From Phallus indusiatus (taxonomy: Eukaryota; Basidiomycota; Agaricomycetes; Phallales; Phallaceae), in the NCBI GenBank assembly GCA_027605045.1, contig JAQFWX010000055.1, forward strand, positions 62,001-126,000: DNA of 64,000 nt. Reading direction: 5' to 3'. Numbering within the stretch: position 1 is the stretch's first letter; the number at the start of each line of letters is the position of its first letter. The position numbers were made by a program, and so were the translations under genes. The notes beneath the pieces were generated by a model, which worked only from the letters and a program-made list of their open reading frames with translations, searched no databases and was not told where the DNA came from. Of this stretch, positions 12,434-24,720 are shown in pieces.

Positions 12434-12984
12434 TGGCAACAACTGTTAAGTTCAGGCTTCCAAGTTCCAACACGACGAGTTTGTGACCACGTGACCTACC
12501 TCGCTATATGGTTAGTTGCGCGCACTACGAATTCATCCTTCCTCAATCCCGCAGTCTTGACGACTGCTTCAAGAATCAAAAACACAAAACCACGAAACAT
12601 TGGATTGTTAGCTGTTTCATACTGTACAGAGAAGCTCTTAATACATCTGGTTTATCTTCGGCGCCTTTTCATTTGACACCAACAATCCGTTTAGTGTGAT
12701 TGGGATGCGCTGGTGGTGGCGCGCCGGTGACGGTCCAATTCGCTTCCATTTCTAACAGGGTTGATCATGTGTTTGTTGAAAACCCCTTGTCACTGCGTCA
12801 ATTCAAAGCATTTGCATATCTTGGTGGTTCTAGCCTCTACTAATAGTAGGTGGAGTAAGCAAAAGAAACGATGCTGATTCAAGGAGGCTTCTCGGTAAAT
12901 TCAAGTTCAGAATCATGGTATAAATTCTAACACCTCGGAAGGCTAAGTTCAACTCATTCTCGCGCCCAACTCGCACCAGTTCCT
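12434..12984. other. intergenic, divergent promoter region
   Basis: This lies between the minus-strand nuclease-like gene and the plus-strand P450. The open frames inside it are short and lack coding character. No TATA box stands out. Confidence 0.4.
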
Positions 12985-15103
12985 ATGCACATGGACACCA
13001 CCGCCAAGTACTGCGGATTAATTTTGTTTACGTTCTTTCTCATATACTGGTTCAAGTTACGTCTTCGCGTTCCAAAAGGCAAGGATAATAATCTCATACT
13101 ATCGCTTCTCTTATCTGAGTTATAAATCACTCTAGGGTACAAATTACCTCCTGGTCCACCCAGGAGATTCTTGATCGGAAACTTGTTGAATGTTCCTCGC
13201 AACAAAGAATGGAAAACATATGACAAATGGTCTCGAATATACGGTTAGTTTCATCGACTAAAGGCCTCATCGAGTTGATTCGATCGTCAGTAGGAGACCT
13301 TATTTACCTGAATATATGTGGAATCTCCCTTCTCATCGTCAACTCCCCGAGCCTTTCTTCTGAGCTGTTCGACCAACGTGGAGCAATATATTCTGACAGA
13401 TTTCAATCAACAATGCTTGTTGACCTGTACGCTCAAATACCCTTCCCTTATGTGACGTTTTAAAAACGTTCCCATATAGAGTCGGCTGGACAACCCTAGT
13501 CATGATGCAGCCCGATGAAAGATGGAGACATCATCGTTCAATGCTTCATCAGTATTTCAATAAGCCCGTATTACCTAAATACCTAGGTTTACTGGACAAG
13601 TCTGCAAAGTGCGTACCATATTTATGCCTTATCTTTGTCTGTTTGTTTGTTTGTTTCTCACGTATGTTGAATATGGCTGTAGGAATTTGTTGCTTCAGCT
13701 TTATCAAACCCCGGACAAGTTCATGGAACACTCAAGGCATGCCATTGGGGCGTTTACTATGGAGGTACGTACATCCAATCAGATCGGATCAATTAGTAAT
13801 CCCCCAAGGCGACGTATGGAATTGAAATCCTCTCGAAAAACGATCCTTATATAGAACTAGCGGAACGTGCTTTATCAACACTTTCAGATGTATCTGTACC
13901 AGGAGCATATCTGGTCGACGTTTTCCCTGTTTGTATGTCTCATTTCCTTCATTTTTCTTCTCAATTTAAATCGTTTTAGTAAAACACGTGCCCTTTTGGG
14001 TCCCCGGCGCCGGTTTTAAGAAGAAAGCCGAACAACTGAAAGCTGTAATGAAAGCGATGTCTGATGTCCCCTTTGCCGTCGTCCAAAATGCTATTGTGCG
14101 TGTCCAACACTTGATTAGATGGCAAAGCTGTTAATGATTTATAATAGAAAGCCGGGAAAGCGCCACCTTCAATAATCGGGACTTTAATCGAGGAACAAGT
14201 ATCCGGGTCGTTTGAGGAAACGGAAGACGAACAGTCAATCCGAGACATAGGAGTTACGATTTATTTAGGCGCAATAGATACCGTATGTTGCACCAGCATG
14301 GATGATTGCCTTGTTTTATCAAGTGTTTCACAGACGGAGTCAGCAACAAAGGTGTTCTTTCTGGCCATGCTTTTGTATCCGGACGTACAAAGGAAGGCAC
14401 AAAAAGAATTAGACAGTCTCCTTGGCGAGAGTGGACTGCCATCAATTGACCATAGGAAAGATCTTCCTTATATCGACGCTTTATGTAAGGAAGTCCTACG
14501 CTGGCGTCCAGCTATTCCGCTTGGCTTTCCGCATATGCTGAGAGAAGACGACGTGATCGGGGAATATTTTATTCCGAAGGGTACAATTGTGATGGGAAAT
14601 TCATGGTGAGTACTTTATCCGGTAATACTTAAGGGACTATTCAATGTAAAGGCATAAAATGAAAGGTCTCATCTACAATCGAAGTCGGCGTACGGAGATG
14701 ATGTTGACAAATTCAATCCGGATCGCTTTTTAAAACACGATGTGAATTTTCCAGATGCTACATTTGGCTTTGGCCGGAGGTTGGCTTTTTTCTTTTGAAA
14801 TTATCCTGCTATATGAAGACATTTGTTCAGGATATGCCCGGGCCGCCACTTGGCAGAAGCTCTACTCTTTACTATAGCCACCTATGTTCTTCAAACATTC
14901 AACATCGTTCCCTATGGAGAGGAGTTACCAGATCCAGACGCCTTTTTTTCTGGTATAATTACGTATGTCCATTAGTTGTGTTATCCTTGAATTCGATAAC
15001 GTATTCAACAATGCTCAGGCACCCGGAGCCTTTCAAATGCAAATTCGTCCCCCGCTCTTCACAGTCTATGACTCTGTTGGAACAGCTTTCTCTGGTTAAT
15101 TAA
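12985..15103 (+). CDS. cytochrome P450 monooxygenase
   Basis: Haem-thiolate oxidase, probably anchored in the ER membrane, substrate unknown. Twelve exons (12985-13078, 13136-13243, 13294-13426, 13480-13608, 13683-13764, 13809-13932, 13980-14095, 14148-14282, 14334-14605, 14666-14779, 14831-14962, 15019-15103) encode 507 aa. An N-terminal membrane helix is followed by the proline hinge PPGPP, the I-helix GAIDTT (303-308), ExxR at 360-363 and the haem loop FGFGRRICPGR with Cys438 as axial ligand. The overall pattern resembles the expanded basidiomycete P450s often labelled O-methylsterigmatocystin-oxidoreductase-like; the family number is not assigned. Intron 1 has a GC donor (GCAAGG). All motifs are intact, so I expect a functional enzyme. 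P450 relics lie about 5 kb downstream. Confidence 0.93.
13079..13135 (+). other. GC-AG intron in the P450 gene
   Basis: The donor reads AAAG/GCAAGG and the acceptor CTCTAG. Splicing joins the membrane anchor to the proline-rich hinge in frame, and no GT donor nearby gives the same frame. Confidence 0.7.
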
Positions 15104-15848
15104 CCGGGATTTCGCGAGCATCAAGCCGATTTGCGGTATCCCCCTATAGGTTTTTGTTTGTTCTTATTCAGTCTGGCTCAATGAGAAGCGTTCGTTGGCC
15201 CGTAATAGAAAACTTTTCTGGTGCAAAGTCCAAGTTATTGAAAGAAATCGATAATTCAAGTGGGTTTTAGCTCTCCCCATCAGGACCACAAGCACGAGCT
15301 CGACGCTGAAGTGAATTGAAAGGAAAAAGAATCATCAGCATATTGAGTGCACGGATTTCTGTGCAAATCTTGAACCTGAGCCCGTGTTGTACCGTGTACG
15401 TATTCCTAAGAAGCAATTTTGAAGTCAAGTTACTTTTTTTCGGGTCTAATTAGTGGAGACTTCTTTCATGATGATAAGAAACACGTCTCAAATCAGGTCC
15501 TAGTAGGGTTTATTCCTGTCGAAGGCGAAAGACAACCGACGAGTTATTGAGTGGACTAATTATTATACGTTGCAGAATAATTCGAAATGCACGCTGGTAG
15601 TATTGACACTTGTTATACTATACATTTACATCCTGCTCTGATTATTTAAAACCACTAATTCCCTGACAGTTTAAGTACTCATGTCCAGCCCTCGCAGTCT
15701 ATTGCCTAGACCCGACCTAGACCTAGCTGCTCAACACGGACACGGCATCTTCCGTTCGTCCATCCGGCGCCCAGGCTCTACATAACGCGCTTTGTTCGCC
15801 TGCTTTGCAAAACATACATTTCTGTCCACTGAATCTTCTACCACAATC
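15104..15848. other. intergenic, no gene seen
   Basis: No open frame with coding character was found between the P450 stop and the next ATG. Confidence 0.4.
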
Positions 15849-16319
15849 ATGACAGCTGCAAAAGTTGAATCTCGATCCAAACCTAGACTTGCTGCTTATC
15901 CGCCACCCCCCGACGCGTGGAAAGACGGCGATCATTATTTTCATTACGGTTGGCCTGTTACCAACCGGATGTTGCGTAAAGCTCTCCTCAAGCTCCCACT
16001 TGAGCTTCCTGAACATGATTCATACGCCGGAATTCTCTGTAATCGTCTTGAACTACTCCTTAAATTCCACGGCATCAATGCCCTTTTATGCAAATCTGAC
16101 GAATTCTGCGAGAGTCGAGGACGAGTATTTACGTCTGAAGAAGACGGCGAACGTTACGTTCAATTTATTTCTATCGGTTGCACGTGCTCCAGAAAATATT
16201 TCTGGCGTCGTCCAGATCCGGAGACGTTAGAGGACTTGATTAAGATCATGGGGGAAGAGCTGAGATGGATGGAAAACGCTTCGACTAAGAAGGAGTTTCC
16301 AAAAGGATTGCTTGCTTAA
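15849..16319 (+). CDS. hypothetical protein, 156 aa, single exon
   Basis: The frame is open and free of introns. It begins at the first ATG; the frame extends upstream only through a non-ATG codon at 15792. The product has no signal peptide or membrane segment. It is rich in Tyr, Trp and charged residues, has a Pro-rich stretch near residue 20 and five Cys in the middle. I do not recognise a domain. It could be a small cytosolic protein specific to the lineage. Confidence 0.55.
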   Translation: MTAAKVESRSKPRLAAYPPPPDAWKDGDHYFHYGWPVTNRMLRKALLKLPLELPEHDSYAGILCNRLELLLKFHGINALLCKSDEFCESRGRVFTSEEDGERYVQFISIGCTCSRKYFWRRPDPETLEDLIKIMGEELRWMENASTKKEFPKGLLA

Positions 16320-16783
16320 ATTGTATTGAATTTAACACCCAGAATTACGAATTTAAAAAAAAGGGACGCGTTATTGAATTTGATGTCGCTTACCAATGTT
16401 TTTCAGCGGGTCTAGTACGCGTTCTTTCCTTGTCCATTTCTCTTCTCTTTCTCTTCGCGATTTTCCTCATCCGCCGCGTCTTCTTCAACGTCTACATAAT
16501 CCCTCTGTAAGAATATGAACTCCAGTCATGACTGATGATGAAATTTTGAGATTCTAACAATGACCCTGAGTGCAGGTGCCGGGGTAACATGAGTGGACGA
16601 AACAAGTCCTCACGAGCACAGCCGGGCCAAGCGCCGGTGAGCGGCCAGTGCTGTGCAACATTCGTCTTCTTGAACCACGCTCTTATCTCAACCGCTTTCT
16701 CGTGTCAGTTGCTCAGGAACATCTCCTCATACAATATATAAAACTTCCCACCTTGTTATGAAACTCCGAACCCTCTCAGCGCT
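16320..16783. other. intergenic with a possible short minus-strand exon
   Basis: 16504-16412 on the minus strand reads as a highly charged Glu/Lys-rich peptide of 30 codons. It is preceded by a good acceptor (TTCTTACAG) and ends in TAG, so it could be the last exon of a very small gene. I could not define its upstream exon. Confidence 0.25.
16735..16742 (+). promoter_or_regulatory. TATA box of the VIT/VWA gene
   Basis: TATATAAA lies 42 bases upstream of the ATG at 16784. Confidence 0.5.
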
Positions 16784-19700
16784 ATGTCCCGTCTAACAGG
16801 TATCTTGCCAATCTCCGGTAGACCATCCTCGGATTTTCCTCTCCTCTCGTCCAAGGTTCATTATGATCTTGTGGATGTTCAATCTCTGTGAGTTTTCTGA
16901 AACACTGTTGTTAAAGTCTCTTTTCAAACTTCTGGACATAGTGCTACTTTGGTTTTGACGTACGCCTCAAATGCCCCAACGGAGATGGAAGTCAAATATG
17001 TCTGCCCTCTGCCTGCAGATGCCTCTGTGTGTTCTTTCAAAGCCGTCATTGACGGGAAACGTACCGTCAGAGGGGTTGTGAAAGACAAAGTTAAAGCAAA
17101 AGCCGAATATGATGCCGCTGTCGCTCAAGGCAAAACTGCCGCTCTTCTTAGGCAAACTAATGTCGAAAGTGCTTTGCTGCTTTTCTCAGCACGTTCAAAT
17201 GTGATCTAAACCAAACCCTTTATACTAGTTTTTCAAGTATTACTGGGAAATATTCAGCCTGAGCAAATCATTGATATCTAGTCTGTTATCCTCTTTGTCA
17301 GCTGTCTTCATTCACTAACGTTCATTTTTAGTATATCATTTGTCTCTTTGATAACCGGCAATGGCGAACTTGATTCTCTGCGTCTGGTGTTTCCTTGTGT
17401 CATCGCACGACGCTATGGAACTCCTCCCAACGATCTCCTATCATTCAGCCGTTCCGTCAAGTCCGCTTTAGACTTCTCAGCCTCAATCCAAATGACATCC
17501 CACATCAAATCTATTACATCTCCTTCTCGTCCTGTTTCTCTCAGTCTCGGTTCCTTCAAATCTGACGCTGATGATGGTTTCGACCCTTTTAAAGCTCATG
17601 TCGCTCTTACGTCACAAGATCATCTCGACAAGGATATTATCATTGTGATAACCTGTCAAGGATTGGACAAGCCTAGGTGTACGATGGAGTCCTATTTACC
17701 GGAAGAAGGCGGAGAAGAGTTCACGGATGCTTATTCGTTGACATTGGTACCTCGGTTTGAGCTACCCCCTCTTCGGAAGCAAGGTTTGTCGTTTTATTCG
17801 TGTTTGTTGTACAGTTATCAATCCTTCATAGAATATATTTTCCTTGTTGACCGTAGTGGCTCAATGAGGAGTAAAATGAATGCCGTGCGCGCCGCATTAC
17901 AGGTAAGAGATATGGTGTTTATAAATAGTCTTCGCTCACTCAGTTTTGTCCAGATCATGCTAAGAAGTTTACCATCCACTGATACAACGTTCAACATATT
18001 CTCCTTCGGGTCCAGACACGATTCTCTTTGGCCTTCAAGCGTCGCTTACGGTACTGAAAGCTTGAAAACTGCTACGACTTATGTTGATGAGATGCAATCC
18101 AATTATGGGGGGACAGAGATCGGAAGTGCGTTGCAAGGCGTTTTGCAAACTCATACCGACACGCAGGATGTCCCGTTGACGGTTTTTGTCCTAACCGACG
18201 GACAATCCTACAATTTACCTGGTGTTCAATCAATGATAGCACAGCATGTGGACAAATACGTTGACAAGGATAACTTTGTGAGAATATTCTGTATGGGAAT
18301 TGGTAAAGCAGCATCTAAGGTATATGACTATGAAGCTGGAAAGCACAAATAATGAAGGTTTGACCATTCTGTTTCTAGGCAATGTGCGATTTAATCGCTA
18401 GAGTTGGTCGTGGTACTGCGCTGTACGTAGGTGAAAACGAGAAACCGGACAAGAAGCTCATGAATCTTTTACGTGCCGCTCGTGGACCTGTCATCACAAA
18501 TATCTCCGTTGATTGGGGCGTCAAGGATAAGGATATAAATGAAGACGACGGTGATGATGGTTTCGAGCTAGTTGAGCCTGAAGCCAATACTACTCCAGTA
18601 TCTCTATACGATGAGAAAGCAATTCCCAAAGATGACATCTCTCTTGGTCCGTTGATGGATATTAGGCTTCCGCCACCGCCCAAAGTCCAACAAGCCCCAA
18701 CCAACTCTTTCCTAAATCTTTATCCTGGATTCCGCACAAGTATCTTCGCCATAATCAAGCGTGACAACAACGGAAATTCCGCACCTTTCAGGGCCGTACG
18801 TGTGACTGGGATAGCTCAAGGTCGTCCAGTAGAGTTGGAAGTACCTGTAACCGCTGTTACCATAGCATTCCAACTGGACACAACTTCGGACTTCGATAAA
18901 GTAAAACTCCTTCACGTTTTAGCCGCGCGTGTTCTTGTGCAACGATTTGAAGACGAAGGAAAGAAAGACGGTGTCATGTCGGATACTCTCAAAGCTGAAG
19001 TTCTGCGCGTCGCTGTGAGATATGGAATCGCAAGCTCTGAGACGTCTTTCGTTGCTGTGGATGAGGAAGGCGTACCCCTCAGTGTAAGAATTTCTTTACT
19101 TTTTTCGGTAATGAGATTGAGTGTTGAATACGTGTTTTGTTATTTTTGTAGACACCTGCTACTGGAAACATAACTGTACCTGCCACTAGAAGAAACACAA
19201 CTATTTCGGATGCAGTGACAATGCCCACTAGTTCAATTGTTTCACTTCCTTCCATGAATTCCACATTTTCTCCACTTCCTTGTGCTCGTATTATGACGCT
19301 CACTCATGCTTCATTTACATCGTCCACACAGACTCAAGCTGGTATGGCGTCTTAATACTACCATAAGTTTTACGTGGTTATCCCTAATCTAGATCAACTT
19401 TCATTGAATCCAACTCTTACGGAACACACCCCGGACACAAGGGTCAGTTGCGTTCTTGATTTTCTTTTATTTTCCTTACAACTTTGAAAATTAATTTCAT
19501 GACTAGACGGATATGCTTCGAGCCCTTGAAAATGCCGGAGCCGTTTTTGCGACATCCTCTTCGTCCAGCACAGATAATACTCGACCCATTTATCGATGTA
19601 TGAAGTCTGTTCTCTTTTAAACTTGCGTACTTATGGAACACGTATCTAGCCCAGAGTAAACGGTGTGGGGCGGCACGTTCCACTCGCTTCTCGGTTAGTC

Positions 19701-20130
19701 TGCGATGTTTGTGCCTTTTATCTGCGTATACTGACATGTCTTTTTGAAATCTGCAAAGTTGGGCGGAGGCAAAGATGACACACTTGAACTTTCAATCAGC
19801 TCAATTGCTCGCTATCAGACATTCGAAGGATACTTCGAGGGTTCTTCTAGTCTGTATCAGCTTTTGGTTCAGAAGGATACACTCCCCCCTATTCCTGACG
19901 TTCTACAACAACTGAACGTCACGCCAAACGCCGAGACAGTTTGGTGCACCGTACTTTGCATCGCTTGTTTGCGAGTCAAATTCCCGGAAGATGAAAGTGT
20001 TTGGGAGCTGATCGTTGAGAAAGGGGAGAGATGGATCAGTGATACCCTCGGTAGTAGTGTTTCGAAAGCTGAAGACGTGGCTGCTTTGGTTGGCACATTG
20101 GGAAATGAAGCAAAGAATTGTATTGTATAA
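16784..20130 (+). CDS. VIT and von Willebrand A domain protein
   Basis: Twelve exons (16784-16887, 16942-17168, 17229-17280, 17332-17783, 17832-17902, 17954-18319, 18379-19083, 19152-19341, 19393-19442, 19507-19597, 19650-19693, 19759-20130) encode 907 aa. The first ~130 residues match the VIT (inter-alpha-trypsin-inhibitor type) domain, including the PLP strand and the GKTAALL and GNIQPEQ patterns. A VWA domain follows with the metal-site motif DRSGS (285-289) and the later TDGQ loop. The C-terminal ~120 residues resemble the helical tail of VWA5-like proteins. It lacks a signal peptide, so it is probably intracellular, as with eukaryotic VWA5A/5B relatives. Such proteins bind partners through a metal ion; the partner is unknown. 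One intron (17903-17953) keeps the frame even if retained. Confidence 0.88.
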
Positions 20131-20289
20131 ATCTCCGTACGGTGCGAACGTTTGTCAGAATTTATAGTGACACAAGGGATGTGAATAGGCTTTTAATGAA
20201 GTAAGATATTTTAATCCAGGCGGCCGGTGCAACAATCACCTTCAATGACATATTTCGTCTTGTCCGGTTGCAGTGTGTGGATTATTTAC

Positions 20290-20420
20290 ATTCAGGTATT
20301 TTTTCCCCCTCAGTAGCATCCTCATTGACAGATTGTCCGGGGAACGCAAAGAAACCAATAGTAGGGATGACGTAGACTTGCTTGTGCGCACGTTCCGCTA
20401 GTTCTACTAGTATATGAAAC
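20290..20420 (-). pseudogene. coding-like relic sharing a P450 word
   Basis: A minus-strand frame from about 20412 down to a TAA near 20293 is open and reads like protein (a strand ending GFFAFPG). It contains a 19-nt exact match to exon 6 of the intact P450 (encoding ELAERA). It may be a scrambled P450 fragment or the end of another lost gene. Confidence 0.3.
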
Positions 20421-20599
20421 TCGGTTCAAGCTCTATGTCATAGCAAACTAACTGTACGTCAATAAGAATAGAACGAGGATGAATAAAATCAAACGTGAAA
20501 ATAATTCGGTAATCGCGCATATATGCGCTAGGCTATTAGGGAACCCTACAACGGTCCGTAATAGCACCTTCAAGGCTTGGCAGTGCTTCCTCGCGCGAC

Positions 20600-20745
20600 A
20601 TTCGCGCAGGTTCACAATGCCTTTTGGATAACAGCAAAGGGGACATCAGGCATCGCTCAGGCTTTCCATTTCTGCTTTCAGTTGTTCGGCTTTCTTCTTA
20701 AAACCGTCGCCGAGGGCCCAACTTAGGGCACATCTTTCCCTAAAC
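20600..20745 (-). pseudogene. P450 exon 7 relic
   Basis: The minus strand matches exon 7 of the P450 at 12985-15103 over more than 100 bases, including the FKKKAEQLKA codons and the start of the following intron (GTG after the exon border). Small insertions break the frame. It lies on the opposite strand and about 5 kb away from the intact gene, so it is a rearranged remnant of a former paralogue. Confidence 0.7.
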
Positions 20746-20967
20746 CAAAGTCAGCCAGACATGTTCCTGATACAGACACTTTAATCCCAAATGCTGACAG
20801 AGCGTACGTGATCTTCTAAGTAAGTACTGGATGCGCTATTACGACTCAGACGTTTCTGTGACTTTTTCGGAGTTTCCATTTCATGTATGCAGTATTGGAT
20901 ACTAGGACCTCGAAAGTTTGATAGTGGGAAACGCGTTTATATTTTGGTTTACAAGATATGTTTTAAG

Positions 20968-21055
20968 ATAGTGAGTGGTGGAAACTAGATACAAATACAG
21001 AGACCTATAAGGTAGTGAGTGGTGGAAACTAGGTACAGATACAGAGATTTATCAA
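20968..21055. repeat. tandem repeat in the 3' flank of AIM9-like copy 1
   Basis: Two units of about 45 bases share GTGAGTGGTGGAAACTAG and TACAGAGA. The same tandem arrangement occurs downstream of copy 2 at 26270-26375, so the duplication that made the two genes included this flank. Confidence 0.75.
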
Positions 21056-21071
21056 TACATTAGGAAAAGAT

Positions 21072-23041
21072 TTACTGAGATTCATGATTCAAGTTGCTGT
21101 GAATCTGAGGAGTTCGCGAAGTTTCCGCGGTGATAGACAAAGCACCATCCTGAAAAGGCCAGCGTCGCCGTGCATCTTCCTGATCAGATTCGGGTAAGGT
21201 GTCCAAATATTCTTCTCGGTAAGCCTCCATCGATTCTCGTGCTTCTTCTAACTTGTCCTGCTCAACCTCCCCGTCGGGCCCGACATCTATTTCCTCGAAC
21301 AATTCCCAAGCTTCATACTGCTGAAAATAACGATTCACTGCAGTTTCATTGGCTTTTATCTCAGACGAAGAGAATGAAATTGGGGCCCTTGTATCGGGTG
21401 GATCGGATTCCTCCATTGTAGAGCATATGTCAATTAATGATTTTTCGAACAAAGGGAGACTGTAATCCCACGTGTACGAAACACGCGACTGTGGCTTTGT
21501 GACTACAGAGGTCGTGTCAATGTTTCTGTAGTTGTGAAGGGAAGGGTTAATCTCTTTCGTGATTGCTGTATACTCATTGTATCTCTTTACTTCCTCTAAG
21601 TCTGCGACCCTCTTCATAAAAATCATTTGCCAGAAGTTGCGGGGTAATTCGGTGCTTTCGTCAAGTTGATCGTCGCCAGACTGATCGTCAGATTCTGATT
21701 GTATCGAAATGTATCCGTCCGGCGGACGCAAACAGGGAGGAGGGCTTTCGGCTATTACTGCAAAGGAATCTATAATGGCCTCTTGCCAGCTTAAGATCCC
21801 AGTAATGCGATGTTGTCCGTCTATTGGATAGGTGAGAATATTTTCGCTTTCAAAATTCGGATGCCAAAGTTTAAAGTAGTTGAATTCAGGTACTACCAGG
21901 GAAGGAAAAATAAGCGCATATTTTTCCAAAAGTTTGATATGCGTTTCAGGATCATTTTCCCTCTCTGACCGAAATAGTGGACTGTCCTGTTGATGAGGTT
22001 TGGCATATTTTTTTAACCAAGCCGTTTCACAGTCAATGACCGATTGAATATAATCCAAGTAAGTATCCCCTGATAATTCAATAATAAACCAGTGTTTATC
22101 TAATTATTTCTCGAGGATTGACTCACAGGGACCTCTGTTGATGTTTAGTTCTCCACGTCCATTGCGCCAGAATCGACGGTCAACAGAGGGACCGATACAA
22201 TAAAGCTCGTCGCCGGGAAATCCAGACAATTTGATGGAACGAACGCCATGGGGAATATCCTTGGTGTAATAGAGGCTTCCCATGCATTTGAAATACATGT
22301 TTGTCATACGAAGCTCGATTTGAGCTATTTCTCGTATGATCTGTGTGACTTCATCCGGTCTGAGGTCATCCCAGCCTGAAGGTTTACCTGAGGGGTCACC
22401 GAGAAATTTGCCTTTCAACTTTTCCATAATAATATACTCAGACTTGACAGGAGTGCTTTCAGAGTGAGAGGACCAAGCCAAGACCTTTGGAACCGGAACT
22501 TCAACCAAGTCCCGCATAAATTGCATTGTGGCAACCTCGCTGGCTGTGGTGTAATGAGCGGGACCCGCGATGGGATATGGAAGTTTTGCAATGAGTTCTT
22601 GGCCATTGTCTAATGTGATCTCGAACAGTCTGTTTGCCGCTTCTGAGAAAGGATAGTAAATTAGAGTTCTGAAAGAAGTGGAGAAGAACAAATACCATCT
22701 CGGAGCTTGGAAAAGTGCACGCATGACGATGCATTAGCAGCACGAACAGCCTCATCAATCAATGCGGGAACATTGAACTCAAGATAGCGATTGGAATATT
22801 CTTGTCATAATGAGGTAATGGTAACATTGAAAGAAGACAATACATACGCTTTTCAGCATTGAACAACCACGTGTAATTACTATGACGGAAGTAATCATGG
22901 TCTGGATGTCAGGTATTTTAGTAGAAAAGACAATTATTATGATAGCGGATATTTCAAACCTGGAGGTATAGCAAATGAACTGAATGACCGTCGAATACGT
23001 GAGAATCGCAACGAGGCAAACGCCGCAAAGCGCAGAGCCAT
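21072..23041 (-). CDS. AIM9/APH-like protein, copy 1 (probable pseudokinase)
   Basis: Five exons on the minus strand (23041-22960, 22901-22848, 22800-22696, 22642-22127, 22069-21072) encode 584 aa. The N-terminus (Arg/Ser/Phe-rich, no acidic residues for 27 residues) looks like a mitochondrial presequence, and the following DYFR and TTASEVATMQF segments match the fungal AIM9-type branch of the aminoglycoside-phosphotransferase fold. Lys100 (IAKLP) fits the nucleotide-binding lysine. The catalytic loop reads HPNFESENIL with Asn324 where active members have HPD, and the metal-binding IIDW is ILSW with Ser346. Both key aspartates are therefore missing, which suggests a non-catalytic protein. The frame is intact over the whole length. 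It is paralogous to the gene at 26382-28328. Confidence 0.88.
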
Positions 23042-23589
23042 CAAGGGCTTGAGATAACAGTGTCTACCCCCTATCTACTCATCGCCAGTCTGACTTTGAA
23101 AATGACACCCTCCTATGTCCTGTCGTTCGATTCGATAGTATTTGACTGATACCATGTGTCTGGGACACGTATGCATATATTACCATATGACTGGCGGGAA
23201 TCCAGCTTTGAAACCCTAAAGTTTAAACCCGACACCCACCGATTATGTCTGTCCTGAAATTCGTATCTCTGAAGCCGACCAGAAGAACGCGCCATATAGA
23301 AAGAAATATCCTAATCTCTCAGCAACACATCGCGGGGATCGAAGTTACACTTGCTATTCACTGGCATTGTCCCTGTCGTCCATACGAACCTTGTATGTCG
23401 CAGCAACCAAAGGAAGTGGTTTCTTTACGCTACCCGCGTTTTATTTTCGCGTAATCATTCTAGTAGACGACTTTAATTCTTGTTTGTTTTGTGAGCTTTG
23501 ATTTCGATGGAGAAGATCCGAAAAATTTGAAAAGTCAGCAAAAGAAAAATAAATCCTATTGTCCATTGAAGACATAGTGACATATCACA
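23042..23589. other. intergenic, promoter of AIM9-like copy 1
   Basis: No gene is seen. The open frames in it are short and overlap on both strands. Confidence 0.4.
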
Positions 23590-24720
23590 ACAAAGAGTTA
23601 CATTTTCCGGAGACCGAAAAGACTTGCAGCCCAGGCTCTGGTCTCTTTGACTGGTAAATTCGCTTTCCTATTTGGAGTAATCGTTTCAGCAAAATCCTTC
23701 CTTTGGTATGATAAAAGACCTGCACATCAAAATCTGTGCGATCAGGAATTCCGACTCCTTTATAGGTTTTCGGACGAGCCATAATCCTATCACTCCATTC
23801 CTTAACTTTCGGGTCATTATTGATATCCACCAAACGTTGCTGAACAAGCCCTTCGTATGTCTTTCAATACCGAAACAATCACGATGTTCTCTGAAAAAGT
23901 ACGCACCATGACCTTTTTACAATTTAAAACGTCAAAAAATCTGGTTCGGAGAAAGCAGATTGCAAACTCACATAGCTTTGATACCAGCTAAACTATAATA
24001 GGGTCCAACCAGCTATTCCCGATCTTTCAAGCGCTCTTTAAGTACCGAGTAGAGACGCTTCCGACTTCGTTTCATCCTATGAAATTTAGATGATTGTCAG
24101 TTCTGCGCATCGAGATTCTTCAAGATTAAATTTAGTTAGTCACTTGATAACATTTGATAGCGTGTGGAATCTTTTCTGGAGCTAGACGCGTGAGATGATT
24201 ACTGTGAAAGAATTATGAACATCTGCGTCCCTACGGCGCGGCGCATACGCAAATACAGGACGTACGCTTGACCTTGCCTAAGAAAATCAATCCATCATAT
24301 TTTGCAAATGTATCAATCATGCTTACATGCCATGGGTAAGAAAAAGCCACCGAAGTTGTTCGCTGTACAAGTTGGGTTCTTTAACTGATTCATAAGAGAT
24401 TTTACGTTCGCCGTTCGGTAACGAAGTGCTCGGCGACATCTTGAATAGATCGGACGTTATCAGTTCGAAGGTGAAGGAGAAATGATACCGAAACTGAGTA
24501 CAAACACGACAGAATGGCTGAAGATTCCCATACGACAAAGTCGTCTCTGGCGTGATCAATGATAGCAGGAAGACGGCCTGTGTACGAGTAACTTAATGAT
24601 GAAAATTTTACGAGTACTGTGTTGACGCATCGTTTGGATTAATTTCTCAAGTACCATTCGCTTTTCTGTTCTCTATTTTCTAAGGGCATTGCCTTGAGAT
24701 TATCGAAAGGCAGGATATGT
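23590..24720 (-). pseudogene. glutathione S-transferase (Ure2-like) pseudogene
   Basis: In minus-strand order the segments follow a fungal Ure2/YfcG-type GST. EQKSEWYLR is followed by a frame-shifted INPN (near 24690-24630). GRLPAI and DFVVWESSAIL come near 24580-24510, and YSEQLRWLF near 24370. MQGQAN and APEKIPHAI are recovered after splicing near 24290-24140. RLYSVLKERLKDRE and LVGP follow near 24060-24010, and the C-terminal VKEWSDRIMARP is near 23800. Lesions include a frameshift before INPN, the donor after it changed to AT, and a TAG where the family has Trp (before LVGP). It is a decayed gene with its intron layout still visible, lying between the two AIM9-like paralogues. Confidence 0.75.
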
